From Clostridia bacterium (GTDB taxonomy: Bacteria; Bacillota; Clostridia; Oscillospirales; CAG-272): a stretch of 34,275 nucleotides of DNA. The notes below the pieces were generated by a model. That model ran no database searches and was not told the DNA's origin. It was given only the letters and a program-made list of their open reading frames with translations. Shown one piece after another: positions 6,879 to 15,607 of the stretch. The position numbers and the translations under genes are program-made. Where the stretch lies: the NCBI GenBank assembly GCA_017540175.1, contig JAFYBN010000105.1:1-34275 (forward strand). Reading direction: 5' to 3'. Numbering within the stretch: position 1 is the stretch's first letter; each line of letters begins with the position of its first letter.

Positions 6879-6902
6879 ACCACAAAATCCGGGGAATGTC
6901 AA
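6874..6902 (-). promoter_or_regulatory. Promoter of bioY
   Basis: On the minus strand TTGACA (6902-6897), a 17-bp spacer and TATGAT (6879-6874) precede the bioY start by about 35 nt. This is close to the sigma-A consensus. Confidence 0.8.
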
Positions 6903-7039
6903 TGCCGCAGAAGAAGATTCTGCCGCCTGAGCCGAGCAGGGGGGGCGGTGCGGGTGCATGCCCTCAGACCGAAAAATTCGCATGTGTTTCCTCGTCGACC
7001 TCGCAGAGTAGGGCTTTCATCCGCGTGGGAGGTATGCTC

Positions 7040-7756
7040 TCAAACGATTCCTCCGTCCTCCATCCGCACCACACGGTTGGCGAGCGCGGCGGCGTCGGGG
7101 CTGTGCGTCACCATGACGACCGTGATGTTTTCCTCGTCGCGCAGCTCGAAAAGCAGCTTCAAAAGCTCCTCGCCGTTCTTCGTGTCGAGATTCCCGGTCG
7201 GCTCGTCGGCGAACAGGATGCGCGGGCGGCTGATCATCGCCCGGATGACGGCGACTCTCTGCTGTTCGCCGCCCGACAGTTCGGACGGGAGGTGATGCAC
7301 GCGTTCGGAAAGACCGAGGCGTTCGAAAAGCCGCGCGGCGTAGTCCTCGTCGAACTGCGTGTTGTTGTAGATCGAGGGCGTCATCACGTTTTCCCATGCC
7401 GTCAGCACGGGGAGCAGAGCGTAATTCTGGAAAACGAAGCCGAAATTCGCCCCGCGGAACTTCGCGAGCTTGGATCGGGATAGAGAATAGAGATTGATTT
7501 CGCGCCCGTCGCTTTCGCTCTGCGGGTACACCCAGACCGAGCCGCCGGACGGGTTGTCGATGCCGCCGAGCAGATGCAGCAGGGTGCTCTTGCCCGAGCC
7601 GGACGGACCGACGATCGCCGTGAATTCCCGCTCGTAGATCGCGAGATTGACCCGGTTCACCGCATTGACGAAGACGCCTCCCGTGCCATAGGTCTTCATG
7701 AGATTCTCGGCGCGGAGAATGACCTTGCGATCCTGTTTCTGTGCCGTGTGTTCCAT
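7040..7756 (-). CDS. ABC transporter ATP-binding protein (LolD/MacB type)
   Basis: A 238-residue ATPase that would drive the two FtsX-type permeases encoded just upstream. Visible motifs are Walker A GPSGSGKST (residues 50-58), Q-loop Gln110 in VFQNYALLP, signature LSGGEQQRV (from 160), Walker B ILFADEPTGNLD (180-191), and the switch His in VMVTHSPDAA. I use the ATG at 7756 because it directly follows the upstream permease stop with AAAGGA before it; the longer reading from 7789 runs into the permease gene. It is the last gene of the operon. Transporters of this group usually work mechanically on envelope substrates or export peptides or drugs; the substrate here is unknown. Confidence 0.9.
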   Translation of the reverse strand: MEHTAQKQDRKVILRAENLMKTYGTGGVFVNAVNRVNLAIYEREFTAIVGPSGSGKSTLLHLLGGIDNPSGGSVWVYPQSESDGREINLYSLSRSKLAKFRGANFGFVFQNYALLPVLTAWENVMTPSIYNNTQFDEDYAARLFERLGLSERVHHLPSELSGGEQQRVAVIRAMISRPRILFADEPTGNLDTKNGEELLKLLFELRDEENITVVMVTHSPDAAALANRVVRMEDGGIV

Positions 7757-7757
7757 A

Positions 7758-10418
7758 TCAGTCCGTGTCCTTTCTGATCCCCTCGACAACGGATTCCTTC
7801 AGCGCACGGCGGGTAGGCAGCCATGCTCCGGCGAGGGAGGTGAAGTGTGTGATGAGCTGGATGGGCAGGGAAGCGACGCTCACGGCGAGAATGATCCCCG
7901 TGACCATGAAATAGCCGCTCCTCAGTTCGGCGTATTTTTCGGGCGGATAGCTTCCGGGGAAGCGGTCCCGCGCGATGTTCAGCTCCTGCATGGCGCTTGA
8001 AAGATAGTTCCACGCGATCAGCACCGCGGCGAGCGCGATGAGTGAGGCCACGAAGAGGGAGACGATGCTCACGCCGACGCGCACGGTTTTCTTGATATCG
8101 CGGTCGTCCGCGCCGATCTGCCGCAGGATCGCCCACTCCCGGCGGGAGCGCGCGGCCTTGATGTTCGCGTTCATGAGCGACGTCATGCAGAAGGTGATGT
8201 AAAGCATCGAGCCGAAGAGCAGGAGCATCGAATAAGCCGCCGCCGAGGTCTTTTCCGTCGACGCTTCCTTCACACGCATGTGATTCACCGTATAGCGCAT
8301 GAAAACGGGATCGTTCGAAATCGCCTCGACGATTTTCCTCGTCTCTTCATCCGAGAGGGATTTGTCGTAATCCACGTAGATCGCGTCGACCGAATCGGAC
8401 GCGGCGTCGTCGGACACGAGCCCGATCCTTTCGGCGGCGGAACGCGGAATGAGCAGACAGTCTCTGAGCGAAATACGGTTGGTCGGCTGAACGGAAACAA
8501 TTTTGAATGCCGTTTCGGTGTCCTCGGGCCGATCGAAGACCGGTCGGTATCCCATATACGAGGTTTCGGCTGAGAAGGTGATCGTCTCGCCCGTCTGTCG
8601 GAGCGATCCCCCGAAATACCCCGTCTCACTGATGACGATCGCGCACTCGTCCTCGAAAAACGCGTCCGCGTCGAAAGACGCAAGATCGGCGGCGTACAGC
8701 GGAAGCTCATCCCGGTCGACGACCGCGACGGAGATGAATTCCCAGCCGCCGTCTCCCCGAACGCGCGGCGAGACGGCGCGCCCCGAGCCGTTTTTCTCAT
8801 CCGGGTACCCGTAATCCCTTCCCGTGAAAACCTGGAATACCGCGATCCGTTCGATGCCGGGGATGCCCCGGAGCCGTTCGGCGTCCGCGCGGTACAGCGG
8901 CGAATGGGATTCGAGAATATCCCGCGGGTTTGCGGCGTAGATCACCGAGTCGGCAGGCGTTTCCGCGGTGAAACGCGAGAGCTCCGACCCGGTCAGAATC
9001 TTCACGAACACGGCGAGCAGGAGCACCCCGCCGACCAGAAGAGAGGTCAGGGCGGTGAGGATCGCCGGAATGAGATCGGTGCGCCAGCGGCGGAGGGACT
9101 GGACGACGGCCAGCGTGCGGATGCGGTCGCGGGCCTTCCGAAGCCGCTTCGACGTGCGCTTGACGAAGAGGCTTCTTTTCCGGAAGGTGCCGGAAATCAG
9201 CGCGAACGGATCCGCTCGGGTCAGGTTCAGAACGCCGAGGATCGTTAGGAGCACGGACAGGAGAACGAACCATAGCGCCGCTTTCAGAAGATTGCGCCAC
9301 GGCACGGCAAAGGCGAACCCGGTGCCCTCGATCGCCGCGTTGAAAGCGTTCACATAATGCAGCGCGATGAGACAGGCGAGCGGCACCACAACGATGCACG
9401 CGGCGGTCGTTACGATTAAAACCTGCCCGGATACAAGAAACCCGAGATCGGCCCGAGTCGCCCCAACCGCGCCGAGGACGCCCAGCTCCGCGGAGTGGTT
9501 TTCCGTCCAGTTCATCATGAACGCGGCGAGGATCAGGGCGGCGACCGCGATCACCGGCAGGCACCAGAGCACGACGGGCGTCGCGCCGTAGAAGGTGCGG
9601 TTTTCGAGGAGCTTGTTGTTGATGTATTCCTCAAGGATCTTCGCCGTTCCGGAAAGCCTGCTGAAATCGTTGTACTCGCCGGGATTTTTCTGCTGCTCCT
9701 CCGTGTCCCCTATCCGGTTGTCCGTGAGGATTTCGCGCACGACTTTCGCGACCTGAAGCTCCGTTTCGCGCTTTGTCACGATGTAATGGTCGAATTTCGG
9801 ATGCGCGCCCGTTCCCCGGTCGATCCTGTGGGCGGTGGCGGCGGTCGTAAGAATGTAGTTCTGACTTTCATCAAATACCGAAAAGATCCCGCTGATCTTC
9901 ATCGGCTCGTAGACCATTTCGGCGGCCTTGAACCAGAGCTCGTTTTCCTCTCCCGCCATGAGCCAGCGGGACGATTTGTAGAGCTGTTTCGGCACGGCGA
10001 TCTCGCCGTCCGCGGGGGGCCCTCCCCAGATCCAGCGCACGCCGAGCAGAGCGTCGATCTCGTCTGTTTCGACCACCAGCTTGCCGGGCGCGGAGGCGTC
10101 CACGGACGAGGCGAGCTTCGACGTCCACGGGATGGCCCAGACCTGCTTCACCGCGTCGTATCCCGCGATTTTTTCCCTGAGATCGTTCGGCTGGGAGAGG
10201 ATCGAGGCGGAATAGGTCCCCGCGGCGTCGAGCTCAACGCTGCGCAGATAGTAGGACTCAAAGAGCATGAGCGCGGTCATGACAAGAGTCACGAGTATGA
10301 CGGAGGTGACAAACACGGAGAGATACATCCGGGGACGGCGCGCGATCTGCCGGGACGAATAGAAGAACAGCCTCCGGAAGCGGGTTCCGGGCTTGAATCT
10401 TTCGAAGAAGGATTTCAT
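7758..10418 (-). CDS. FtsX-like ABC transporter permease (second of two paralogs)
   Basis: An 886-residue membrane protein with an N-terminal membrane helix (about residues 30-55), a large extracytoplasmic domain, a central group of helices (about 285-400), a second long extracytoplasmic domain and three C-terminal helices (about 735-870). This is the double-FtsX layout of MacB-like permeases. It is clearly a paralog of the gene just upstream: both share RRLFFYSSRQ, TLVMTALMLF-SYYL and SVDASAPGK. The ATG at 10418 follows the upstream stop by a few bases and has AAAGGA upstream, so the genes form one operon. It probably pairs with its paralog and the ATPase downstream as a heterodimeric transporter. 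The substrate is unknown. Confidence 0.87.
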   Translation of the reverse strand: MKSFFERFKPGTRFRRLFFYSSRQIARRPRMYLSVFVTSVILVTLVMTALMLFESYYLRSVELDAAGTYSASILSQPNDLREKIAGYDAVKQVWAIPWTSKLASSVDASAPGKLVVETDEIDALLGVRWIWGGPPADGEIAVPKQLYKSSRWLMAGEENELWFKAAEMVYEPMKISGIFSVFDESQNYILTTAATAHRIDRGTGAHPKFDHYIVTKRETELQVAKVVREILTDNRIGDTEEQQKNPGEYNDFSRLSGTAKILEEYINNKLLENRTFYGATPVVLWCLPVIAVAALILAAFMMNWTENHSAELGVLGAVGATRADLGFLVSGQVLIVTTAACIVVVPLACLIALHYVNAFNAAIEGTGFAFAVPWRNLLKAALWFVLLSVLLTILGVLNLTRADPFALISGTFRKRSLFVKRTSKRLRKARDRIRTLAVVQSLRRWRTDLIPAILTALTSLLVGGVLLLAVFVKILTGSELSRFTAETPADSVIYAANPRDILESHSPLYRADAERLRGIPGIERIAVFQVFTGRDYGYPDEKNGSGRAVSPRVRGDGGWEFISVAVVDRDELPLYAADLASFDADAFFEDECAIVISETGYFGGSLRQTGETITFSAETSYMGYRPVFDRPEDTETAFKIVSVQPTNRISLRDCLLIPRSAAERIGLVSDDAASDSVDAIYVDYDKSLSDEETRKIVEAISNDPVFMRYTVNHMRVKEASTEKTSAAAYSMLLLFGSMLYITFCMTSLMNANIKAARSRREWAILRQIGADDRDIKKTVRVGVSIVSLFVASLIALAAVLIAWNYLSSAMQELNIARDRFPGSYPPEKYAELRSGYFMVTGIILAVSVASLPIQLITHFTSLAGAWLPTRRALKESVVEGIRKDTD

Positions 10419-10424
10419 ATCGGT

Positions 10425-13076
10425 TCAGTCCGTATCCTTTCTGAGCCCCTCCGTGATGGGCTCGTCCAGCAGGCGTTTGGTCGGATGCCGGGTCCCGAGC
10501 ACGGAAGCGGCAAAGGCAAAAATGTGCATCGGCAGGCTGAGCGGCAGCAGCAGAAATACCGTCTTCGCGCGCTCGAGGATCTCCCGTCGGCAGAGGCTGT
10601 AGTAAGCCAGCGTATAGGTCAGCGGGTGATCGTGCGCGTCGACGTTGAGGTAATACATCGGGATCGTGAGAATGAGCAGGGAAGCGAGGGAGAGAACGGC
10701 GAGGGTGATCAGGGCGGCAAGCGCGGAGGTCGGATAAGTTCCGATCCGCGTCGTCTTATACACCGCCGCGTCATCCGCGCCCATCTGACGCAGGGCGGCA
10801 AACTCAGCCCTTGCCTTCGACGCCTTCATGCCCGCGTTCATCGAGGTCATCACGAAGAACGCGAGGAGGGTCATTGCGGCGCATACGCCGAGCATGACGA
10901 GCACCGCCCGCGCGCTTTTCAGCTCGTCCGAGGAGAGCACGCGCGTGTTCTTCACCGCATAGCGCATAAGCTCCGTGTCGCGCGCGAACGACTCGACGAT
11001 CTCAGCCGTTTCGTCGTCGCCGAGCGCGGGATTATAATTCACAAGAAGCGTGCGGTGCTCGTCGGCGTCGATCAGCCCGAGTCGCTGTCCGCCCGCGGGG
11101 GAATAGACCATCAGGTATTCCGTTGAGGCAAGACCGTATTTCAAAGCTTTGTCCGACACCGTCCCGACGGCGGTCACGGTGAACGAGGCGCTGTACTCGT
11201 CGTCCGCTGTCTCAGTGATTCCCGACACACTGCGGTAAACCGTGCGCGGCCTCGCAGAGATCACGTCGCCGACGTGGAAACGTTCCTGGTTGTACCAGCC
11301 GTCGATCGAGCTGTTGGGAAGAAGCAGGATCACCCCGTCCTCGCCGGGATCGTCGAGGGACCCCTCCGTCAGGGAGCCGACGAGCAGGGGAAGGCTTTCG
11401 CCGTCCGCGACCGCCGCGTCAAGAAGCCGCCAATACTCCGAGCCGACCTGCTGGGGGATTTGGATCATCGGCTCGTCGGATATTGTAAGTTCGCCTGAGA
11501 CCGTCGTTCTGCGGTTAGAAGTACCGAAGAAGGAATAGGTCCCGACAGACGCGACGCCCGGAGTCCTTTGTATGCGTCCCGCGATTTCGTCGGTAATGGG
11601 GGCTCCTTCACCGACGGAGGAATCCGCGTCGGATAGCACGGAGATCACCGTGTCCGCCGCACCGGGCGTTTTGAAAAGCGCCGCGCTCACCTCGCCGCCG
11701 GAGCGGATCAGCACGAGTACCGCCGCGCCGAGCATCATCGACACGAGGGAAGCGACGACGGCGGGAATGATCTCCGAGGCGATCCGCCGCAGGGTCATGA
11801 GCACGGAGAGGGCGGCGATCTTGTCCTTCAGGCGGGACAGCGCGAGAAAGGAGCGGCGCACGAAGGGCATTTTCGCGCGGAAGGAGCCGGATATCAGCTC
11901 ATACGGTGTCTCCCGCGTGAGCCGCGCGATGCCGAGCCAGGTGAAGAAAGCCGAGAAAAGGGCGAACCGGACGGCAGCGCTCACGAGCAGTTTCCACGGC
12001 ACGGCGAGCGCCGCGGCGGATAAGGACGGCATGGCGGAGAGATAGATTCTCGAAAGGAGCCCGGCGAGCAGGATGACCCCGGGAGAGGCGATCAGCGTGA
12101 GCAGGAGAATCTGCCCGGCGGGGATGGCGCAGAGACCGATCCGGTTCGCGCCGAGGGCGGAGAGGGTACCGAACTCCGGCGCGTGGGACACGCTCCAGTC
12201 CGTCATAAAAGACGCAAGGATCAAGGAGGCCGCGAGGATCACGGGGAGTGTGTACAGCGTGACCGGCGTCGCGGAGTAGCGCTCTTCGTTTTTGATGTTC
12301 ACCGTATTGAGATATTCCGCGTACCGGTTTACGAGATAGCGCGTGCCGTCCGCCGCTTCCCGCGGGTTCTGCGCGTCCGTGGGGATCATGCCGAGGGAGC
12401 GGTAGAGCCGGTCGGCGGCTTTGGCAGCGCCGCGCTCCGTCGCGTGACTGACCCGGATGAAATGGTCGTATTTCAGGATCGCTCCCGTCTCCGCGTCGAT
12501 CGAGGCGGCGTCGGACTGCGAGAGAAAAACGTAGGAGCTGCCCACGCCGGAGATCGTGAAGATGCCCGAGAGCGTCATTTCGCGGTATGTCATCCGCGTC
12601 GCCTTGAAATAGAGATCGTTCGGCTCCCCCGCCTTCAGAAAAGGGCAGGCGCGGTAGAGATCGAGCGACACCGCGACCTCGCCCTCTCCCGGAGCGTGCC
12701 CCCAGATATAGCGTACACCGAGGGTGCGGTCCGTCTCCTCCGTCTCCACGACGATTTTGCCCGGCGCGGACGCGTCGACGCTCGAGGCGAATTTCGAGGA
12801 AGAAGGCACGGCAAAGACGCTTGTCACCGACCTGTCCCGCCCGATCCCCTCGGTGAAATCGTAGAGCTGATCGAGAAAGGCGATATGGTGCGTTCCCGTC
12901 GATGCGCGCTCCACGGAGGCGAGGTAATAGGAATCGAACAGCATGAGCGCGGTCATGACGAGCGTGAGAAGAACGGTCGTGCTGATGAACACTGATCGGT
13001 AGGTGCGCCGCTGCCGGACAAGCTGACGTGAGGAATAGAAGAAAAGACGTCTCAATACCCGTTTGATCCGTTCCAT
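10425..13076 (-). CDS. FtsX-like ABC transporter permease (first of two paralogs)
   Basis: The first gene of the operon, 883 residues, with the same architecture as its downstream paralog: an N-terminal helix, a large outer domain, a central FtsX helix cluster, a second outer domain and a C-terminal FtsX cluster. The start at 13076 (MERIKRV) is chosen because AAAGGAG lies 5-6 nt upstream and the promoter -10 is only ~35 nt away; the longer reading to 13145 would run through the promoter. The outer domains are much more diverged between the two copies than the N-terminal segments, as expected if the pair evolved to contact an asymmetric substrate. The MarR gene next to it is divergent and may regulate it. 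Confidence 0.87.
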   Translation of the reverse strand: MERIKRVLRRLFFYSSRQLVRQRRTYRSVFISTTVLLTLVMTALMLFDSYYLASVERASTGTHHIAFLDQLYDFTEGIGRDRSVTSVFAVPSSSKFASSVDASAPGKIVVETEETDRTLGVRYIWGHAPGEGEVAVSLDLYRACPFLKAGEPNDLYFKATRMTYREMTLSGIFTISGVGSSYVFLSQSDAASIDAETGAILKYDHFIRVSHATERGAAKAADRLYRSLGMIPTDAQNPREAADGTRYLVNRYAEYLNTVNIKNEERYSATPVTLYTLPVILAASLILASFMTDWSVSHAPEFGTLSALGANRIGLCAIPAGQILLLTLIASPGVILLAGLLSRIYLSAMPSLSAAALAVPWKLLVSAAVRFALFSAFFTWLGIARLTRETPYELISGSFRAKMPFVRRSFLALSRLKDKIAALSVLMTLRRIASEIIPAVVASLVSMMLGAAVLVLIRSGGEVSAALFKTPGAADTVISVLSDADSSVGEGAPITDEIAGRIQRTPGVASVGTYSFFGTSNRRTTVSGELTISDEPMIQIPQQVGSEYWRLLDAAVADGESLPLLVGSLTEGSLDDPGEDGVILLLPNSSIDGWYNQERFHVGDVISARPRTVYRSVSGITETADDEYSASFTVTAVGTVSDKALKYGLASTEYLMVYSPAGGQRLGLIDADEHRTLLVNYNPALGDDETAEIVESFARDTELMRYAVKNTRVLSSDELKSARAVLVMLGVCAAMTLLAFFVMTSMNAGMKASKARAEFAALRQMGADDAAVYKTTRIGTYPTSALAALITLAVLSLASLLILTIPMYYLNVDAHDHPLTYTLAYYSLCRREILERAKTVFLLLPLSLPMHIFAFAASVLGTRHPTKRLLDEPITEGLRKDTD

Positions 13077-13110
13077 GGCGGCTCCTTTCGCACCCTTCGT
13101 TTTCATTCGC

Positions 13111-13139
13111 ATTATACCATGTCGAATGTCGGTTGTCAA
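13111..13139 (-). promoter_or_regulatory. Consensus promoter of the FtsX-type ABC operon
   Basis: On the minus strand TTGACA (13139-13134), a 17-bp spacer and TATAAT (13116-13111), preceded by TGG (an extended -10). This is a perfect sigma-A promoter about 35 nt before the first permease gene. Such a strong promoter would normally need repression. Confidence 0.88.
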
Positions 13140-13153
13140 TAGCAAATGTGGTG

Positions 13154-13180
13154 CATTTTGTTTTTTTGTAGAACAAAATG
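13154..13180. promoter_or_regulatory. Inverted repeat between divergent promoters, candidate operator
   Basis: CATTTTGTT (13154-13162) and AACAAAATG (13172-13180) form a perfect 9-bp dyad with a 9-nt loop. It lies just upstream of the -35 box of the minus-strand ABC operon and about 95 bp before the MarR promoter. It may bind a regulator of either operon. Confidence 0.5.
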
Positions 13181-13273
13181 AATCAAACCTTCGTTTTTTT
13201 GCACGGAATGCTGGGGCAGGGCCGCCGTTGGGGAGGTCAAATGGCTGAAACTGCTTTTTTTGCTGAAGGATTC

Positions 13274-13302
13274 TTGACGGCGCGGGACTGCGGTGCTATA
13301 AT
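13274..13302 (+). promoter_or_regulatory. Consensus promoter of the marR-ABC exporter operon
   Basis: TTGACG (13274-13279), a 17-bp spacer and TATAAT (13297-13302), with TGC just before the -10 (extended -10). It lies 48 nt before the MarR start. Confidence 0.88.
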
Positions 13303-13308
13303 AAGGCA

Positions 13309-13330
13309 GTAAATAATTTACAAATAAATT
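13309..13330. promoter_or_regulatory. Overlapping palindromes at the marR transcription start, likely MarR operator
   Basis: GTAAAT-A-ATTTAC (13309-13321) is a perfect palindrome, and AATTTA-CAAA-TAAATT (13315-13330) is a second one overlapping it. Both lie over or just after the expected transcription start of the marR operon. AT-rich dyads in this position are typical autorepression sites of MarR proteins. The binding itself is inferred. Confidence 0.65.
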
Positions 13331-13349
13331 AACTGAGAAAGGAATGAAG

Positions 13350-13850
13350 ATGAATCTGCAAATCAACGGGAAGTCTTCGGAAAAAGGCGAAGACCGCATG
13401 ACGGATTATCGGAAAACCCCGATGATCCTCATCAACGAGGTGTCCCGTCTCATGTGGGAAAAGGTCCGTTCGCGCGGCATGACGCACCCGATCTCCCAGC
13501 GCTCCGGTCAGCTCATTTTGATCGAGCTCGCGAAGCGGGACGGCAGGACCCAGCTCGACCTCGCCAACGCGACGCACCTCAAGGCCCCCACGATCAGCGT
13601 TTCCCTTCAGAAGCTCGAAAAAGAAGGCTACGTCAGCCGCCGGCCGGACGAATACGATCTGCGCGCGACGCGGGTTTTCCTCACCGACAAGGGCAGGGAA
13701 CTCGACGCGCGGCTGAAGACGTTCATCCGCGAACAGGAAGCGATCTCGACCTCCTGCCTGACGGAGGAGGAGTGCGATTCCCTCGTTGCCATTCTGCTCA
13801 AGATCCGTGAAAACCTCGTCGGAGAGGTGCCGGAGGAGGAGATCCCGTGA
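13350..13850 (+). CDS. MarR-family transcriptional regulator
   Basis: A 166-residue winged-helix regulator. The core runs from about residue 45 to 125: RSGQLILIELAKRDG, the recognition helix region HLKAPTISVSLQKLEKEGYV, and the wing SRRPDEYDLRATRVFLTDKG. MarR dimers usually repress their own operon and let go when a small molecule binds. The ATG at 13350 has AAAGGA 6 nt upstream; an ATG at 13344 would touch it. The stop codon overlaps the GTG start of the first exporter gene, so regulator and exporter are coupled. This MarR-ABC-ABC arrangement is common in Firmicutes multidrug exporters. The likely target is the palindrome pair at 13309-13330. Confidence 0.92.
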   Translation: MNLQINGKSSEKGEDRMTDYRKTPMILINEVSRLMWEKVRSRGMTHPISQRSGQLILIELAKRDGRTQLDLANATHLKAPTISVSLQKLEKEGYVSRRPDEYDLRATRVFLTDKGRELDARLKTFIREQEAISTSCLTEEECDSLVAILLKIRENLVGEVPEEEIP

Positions 13851-15607
13851 AAAGAGTCAGACTGATTTCCTTTTTGAAAAAGTACTGGATCTTCGCCGTT
13901 ATCTCCCCCCTCATGATGGCGGGCGAGGTGATCGTGGATCTTCTGCAGCCCAGACTGATGGCGCTCATCGTCAACAAAGTCGTGTCCACCGGAGTGACCG
14001 GCACGCCCGATCCGGAGGTCATGTCCTTCATTCTCATCACCGCCCTCAAAATGATCCTCCTCGTCGCGTTCGGCGGCTTCTGCGGCATCATGTGCTGTTA
14101 TACCGCCTCCGTGGCGTCACAGGGCTTCGGAAACGATATCCGCGTGAAGTCCTTCAACAAGGTCATGTCCCTCTCTCTCGAGCAGACGGACCGCTTTACC
14201 ACCGGCTCCCTTGTGACCCGGCTGACGAACGACATTTCCACCCTTCAGGATTTCGTCATGATGCTGCTGCGCATGTTCGTGCGCGCGCCGATCTTCTTTG
14301 TGATGGGCATCGTCATGTGCCTGAGCCTGAACGTCAATTTCGCGCTCGTGGCGGTCATCGCCCTTCCTCTCGTGCTCATCATCGTCACGATCATGGTCGT
14401 CAAGGCCGTGCCGATCTTCACCGTTGTGCAGGGCAAGCTCGACCGCGTAAACTCCGTCGTGCAGGAAAGCGTGACCGGAGCCCGCGTGGTCAAGGCCTTC
14501 ACGCAGGAAGAGCATGAAATCGCCCGCTTCGAGGCGGCAAACGCGGATTTCCGCAACACCAACCTCAAGGTCAGTTACATCATGTCTGCCATTTTCCCGG
14601 CGATGTCCCTCGTCATGAACGCCGCCGTCATCGCCATCATCTACATCGGCGGATTGCAGGCCGAGGCGGATAAAATCAACATCGGTGACATCATGGCTGC
14701 CGTTCAGTACATCACGCAGGTCCTGTCCTCCGTCATGATGATGTCCTTCATGTTCCAGTCCGTCGCGCGGTCCAAGGCCTGCGCCGTGCGTGTCCGCGAG
14801 GTTCTTGAAGCCGATCCCGCAATCGTCTCCGGAACGCGGACGGCGGCTGACGAAGTCGGCACCGTGCGTTTCGAAAACGTGTCCTTCCGCTATCCCGGCG
14901 CGTCCGGCGACAACGTGCTCAAGGACATTTCGTTCGAGGTGAAGAAGGGAGAAACCGTAGCCGTGATCGGCGCGACCGGCTCGGGAAAGACCTCCCTTGT
15001 CAACCTGATTCCGCGCTTTTACGACGCGACCGACGGCGAGGTCTATGTGGACGGCGTCAACGTGAGGGACTGGGACCTCAAGGCTCTGCGTTCCCGTATC
15101 GGATTCGTGCTGCAGAAGAGCGAGCTGTTCTCCGGCAAGGTCGACGAAAACATCCGCTGGGGCGCGAAGGATGCGACGGACGAAGAGATCGTCGAAGCCG
15201 CGAAGATCGCGCAGGCGGACGAATTCGTCTCGAAAATGGAGGAAGGCTATTCCTCCTACGTCGCCGAACGGGGCGCGTCCCTCTCCGGCGGTCAGAAACA
15301 GCGCATCGCCATTTCCCGCGCCGTTCTCCGCCATCCGGAAATCATCATCTTCGACGACTCCACCTCCGCGTTGGACCTCGCGACCGAGTCGAAGCTCCGC
15401 CAAGCCCTGAACCGTGAATTCGCAGACACCACCGTCATCATGATCGCGCAGCGCATCGCGTCCGTCAAGCACGCGGACCGCATCGCCGTCATCGAGAACG
15501 GAAGGATCACCGCGTTCGACAACCACGAGAACCTCATGGCGACAAGCGCAGCGTACCGGGATATTTACAGCTCCCAGATGAAATCGAACGAAGGAGGAGC
15601 GGACTGA
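13847..15607 (+). CDS. ABC exporter half-transporter, degenerate-site subunit of a heterodimer
   Basis: A 586-residue fusion of a six-helix exporter membrane domain (residues ~15-310) and an ATPase domain. It carries Walker A GATGSGKT (375-382) and signature LSGGQ (479-483), but its Walker B reads IIIFDDS, with Asp504 in place of the catalytic Glu, and the switch position is Gln535 (IAQRIAS) instead of His. These changes mark the degenerate ATP site of heterodimeric exporters such as TM287/288 and BmrCD. The start is GTG at 13847 with GGAGGAGG upstream. It overlaps both its neighbours by 1-4 nt. With the next gene it should form a drug or peptide exporter controlled by the MarR protein. Confidence 0.93.
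   Translation: MKRVRLISFLKKYWIFAVISPLMMAGEVIVDLLQPRLMALIVNKVVSTGVTGTPDPEVMSFILITALKMILLVAFGGFCGIMCCYTASVASQGFGNDIRVKSFNKVMSLSLEQTDRFTTGSLVTRLTNDISTLQDFVMMLLRMFVRAPIFFVMGIVMCLSLNVNFALVAVIALPLVLIIVTIMVVKAVPIFTVVQGKLDRVNSVVQESVTGARVVKAFTQEEHEIARFEAANADFRNTNLKVSYIMSAIFPAMSLVMNAAVIAIIYIGGLQAEADKINIGDIMAAVQYITQVLSSVMMMSFMFQSVARSKACAVRVREVLEADPAIVSGTRTAADEVGTVRFENVSFRYPGASGDNVLKDISFEVKKGETVAVIGATGSGKTSLVNLIPRFYDATDGEVYVDGVNVRDWDLKALRSRIGFVLQKSELFSGKVDENIRWGAKDATDEEIVEAAKIAQADEFVSKMEEGYSSYVAERGASLSGGQKQRIAISRAVLRHPEIIIFDDSTSALDLATESKLRQALNREFADTTVIMIAQRIASVKHADRIAVIENGRITAFDNHENLMATSAAYRDIYSSQMKSNEGGAD

Noticed and set aside
9495-11126. 543-codon plus-strand ORF across the two permease genes
   Set aside because: It spans the junction of two real minus-strand genes, has no recognisable domain, and arises from the GC-rich codon pattern.
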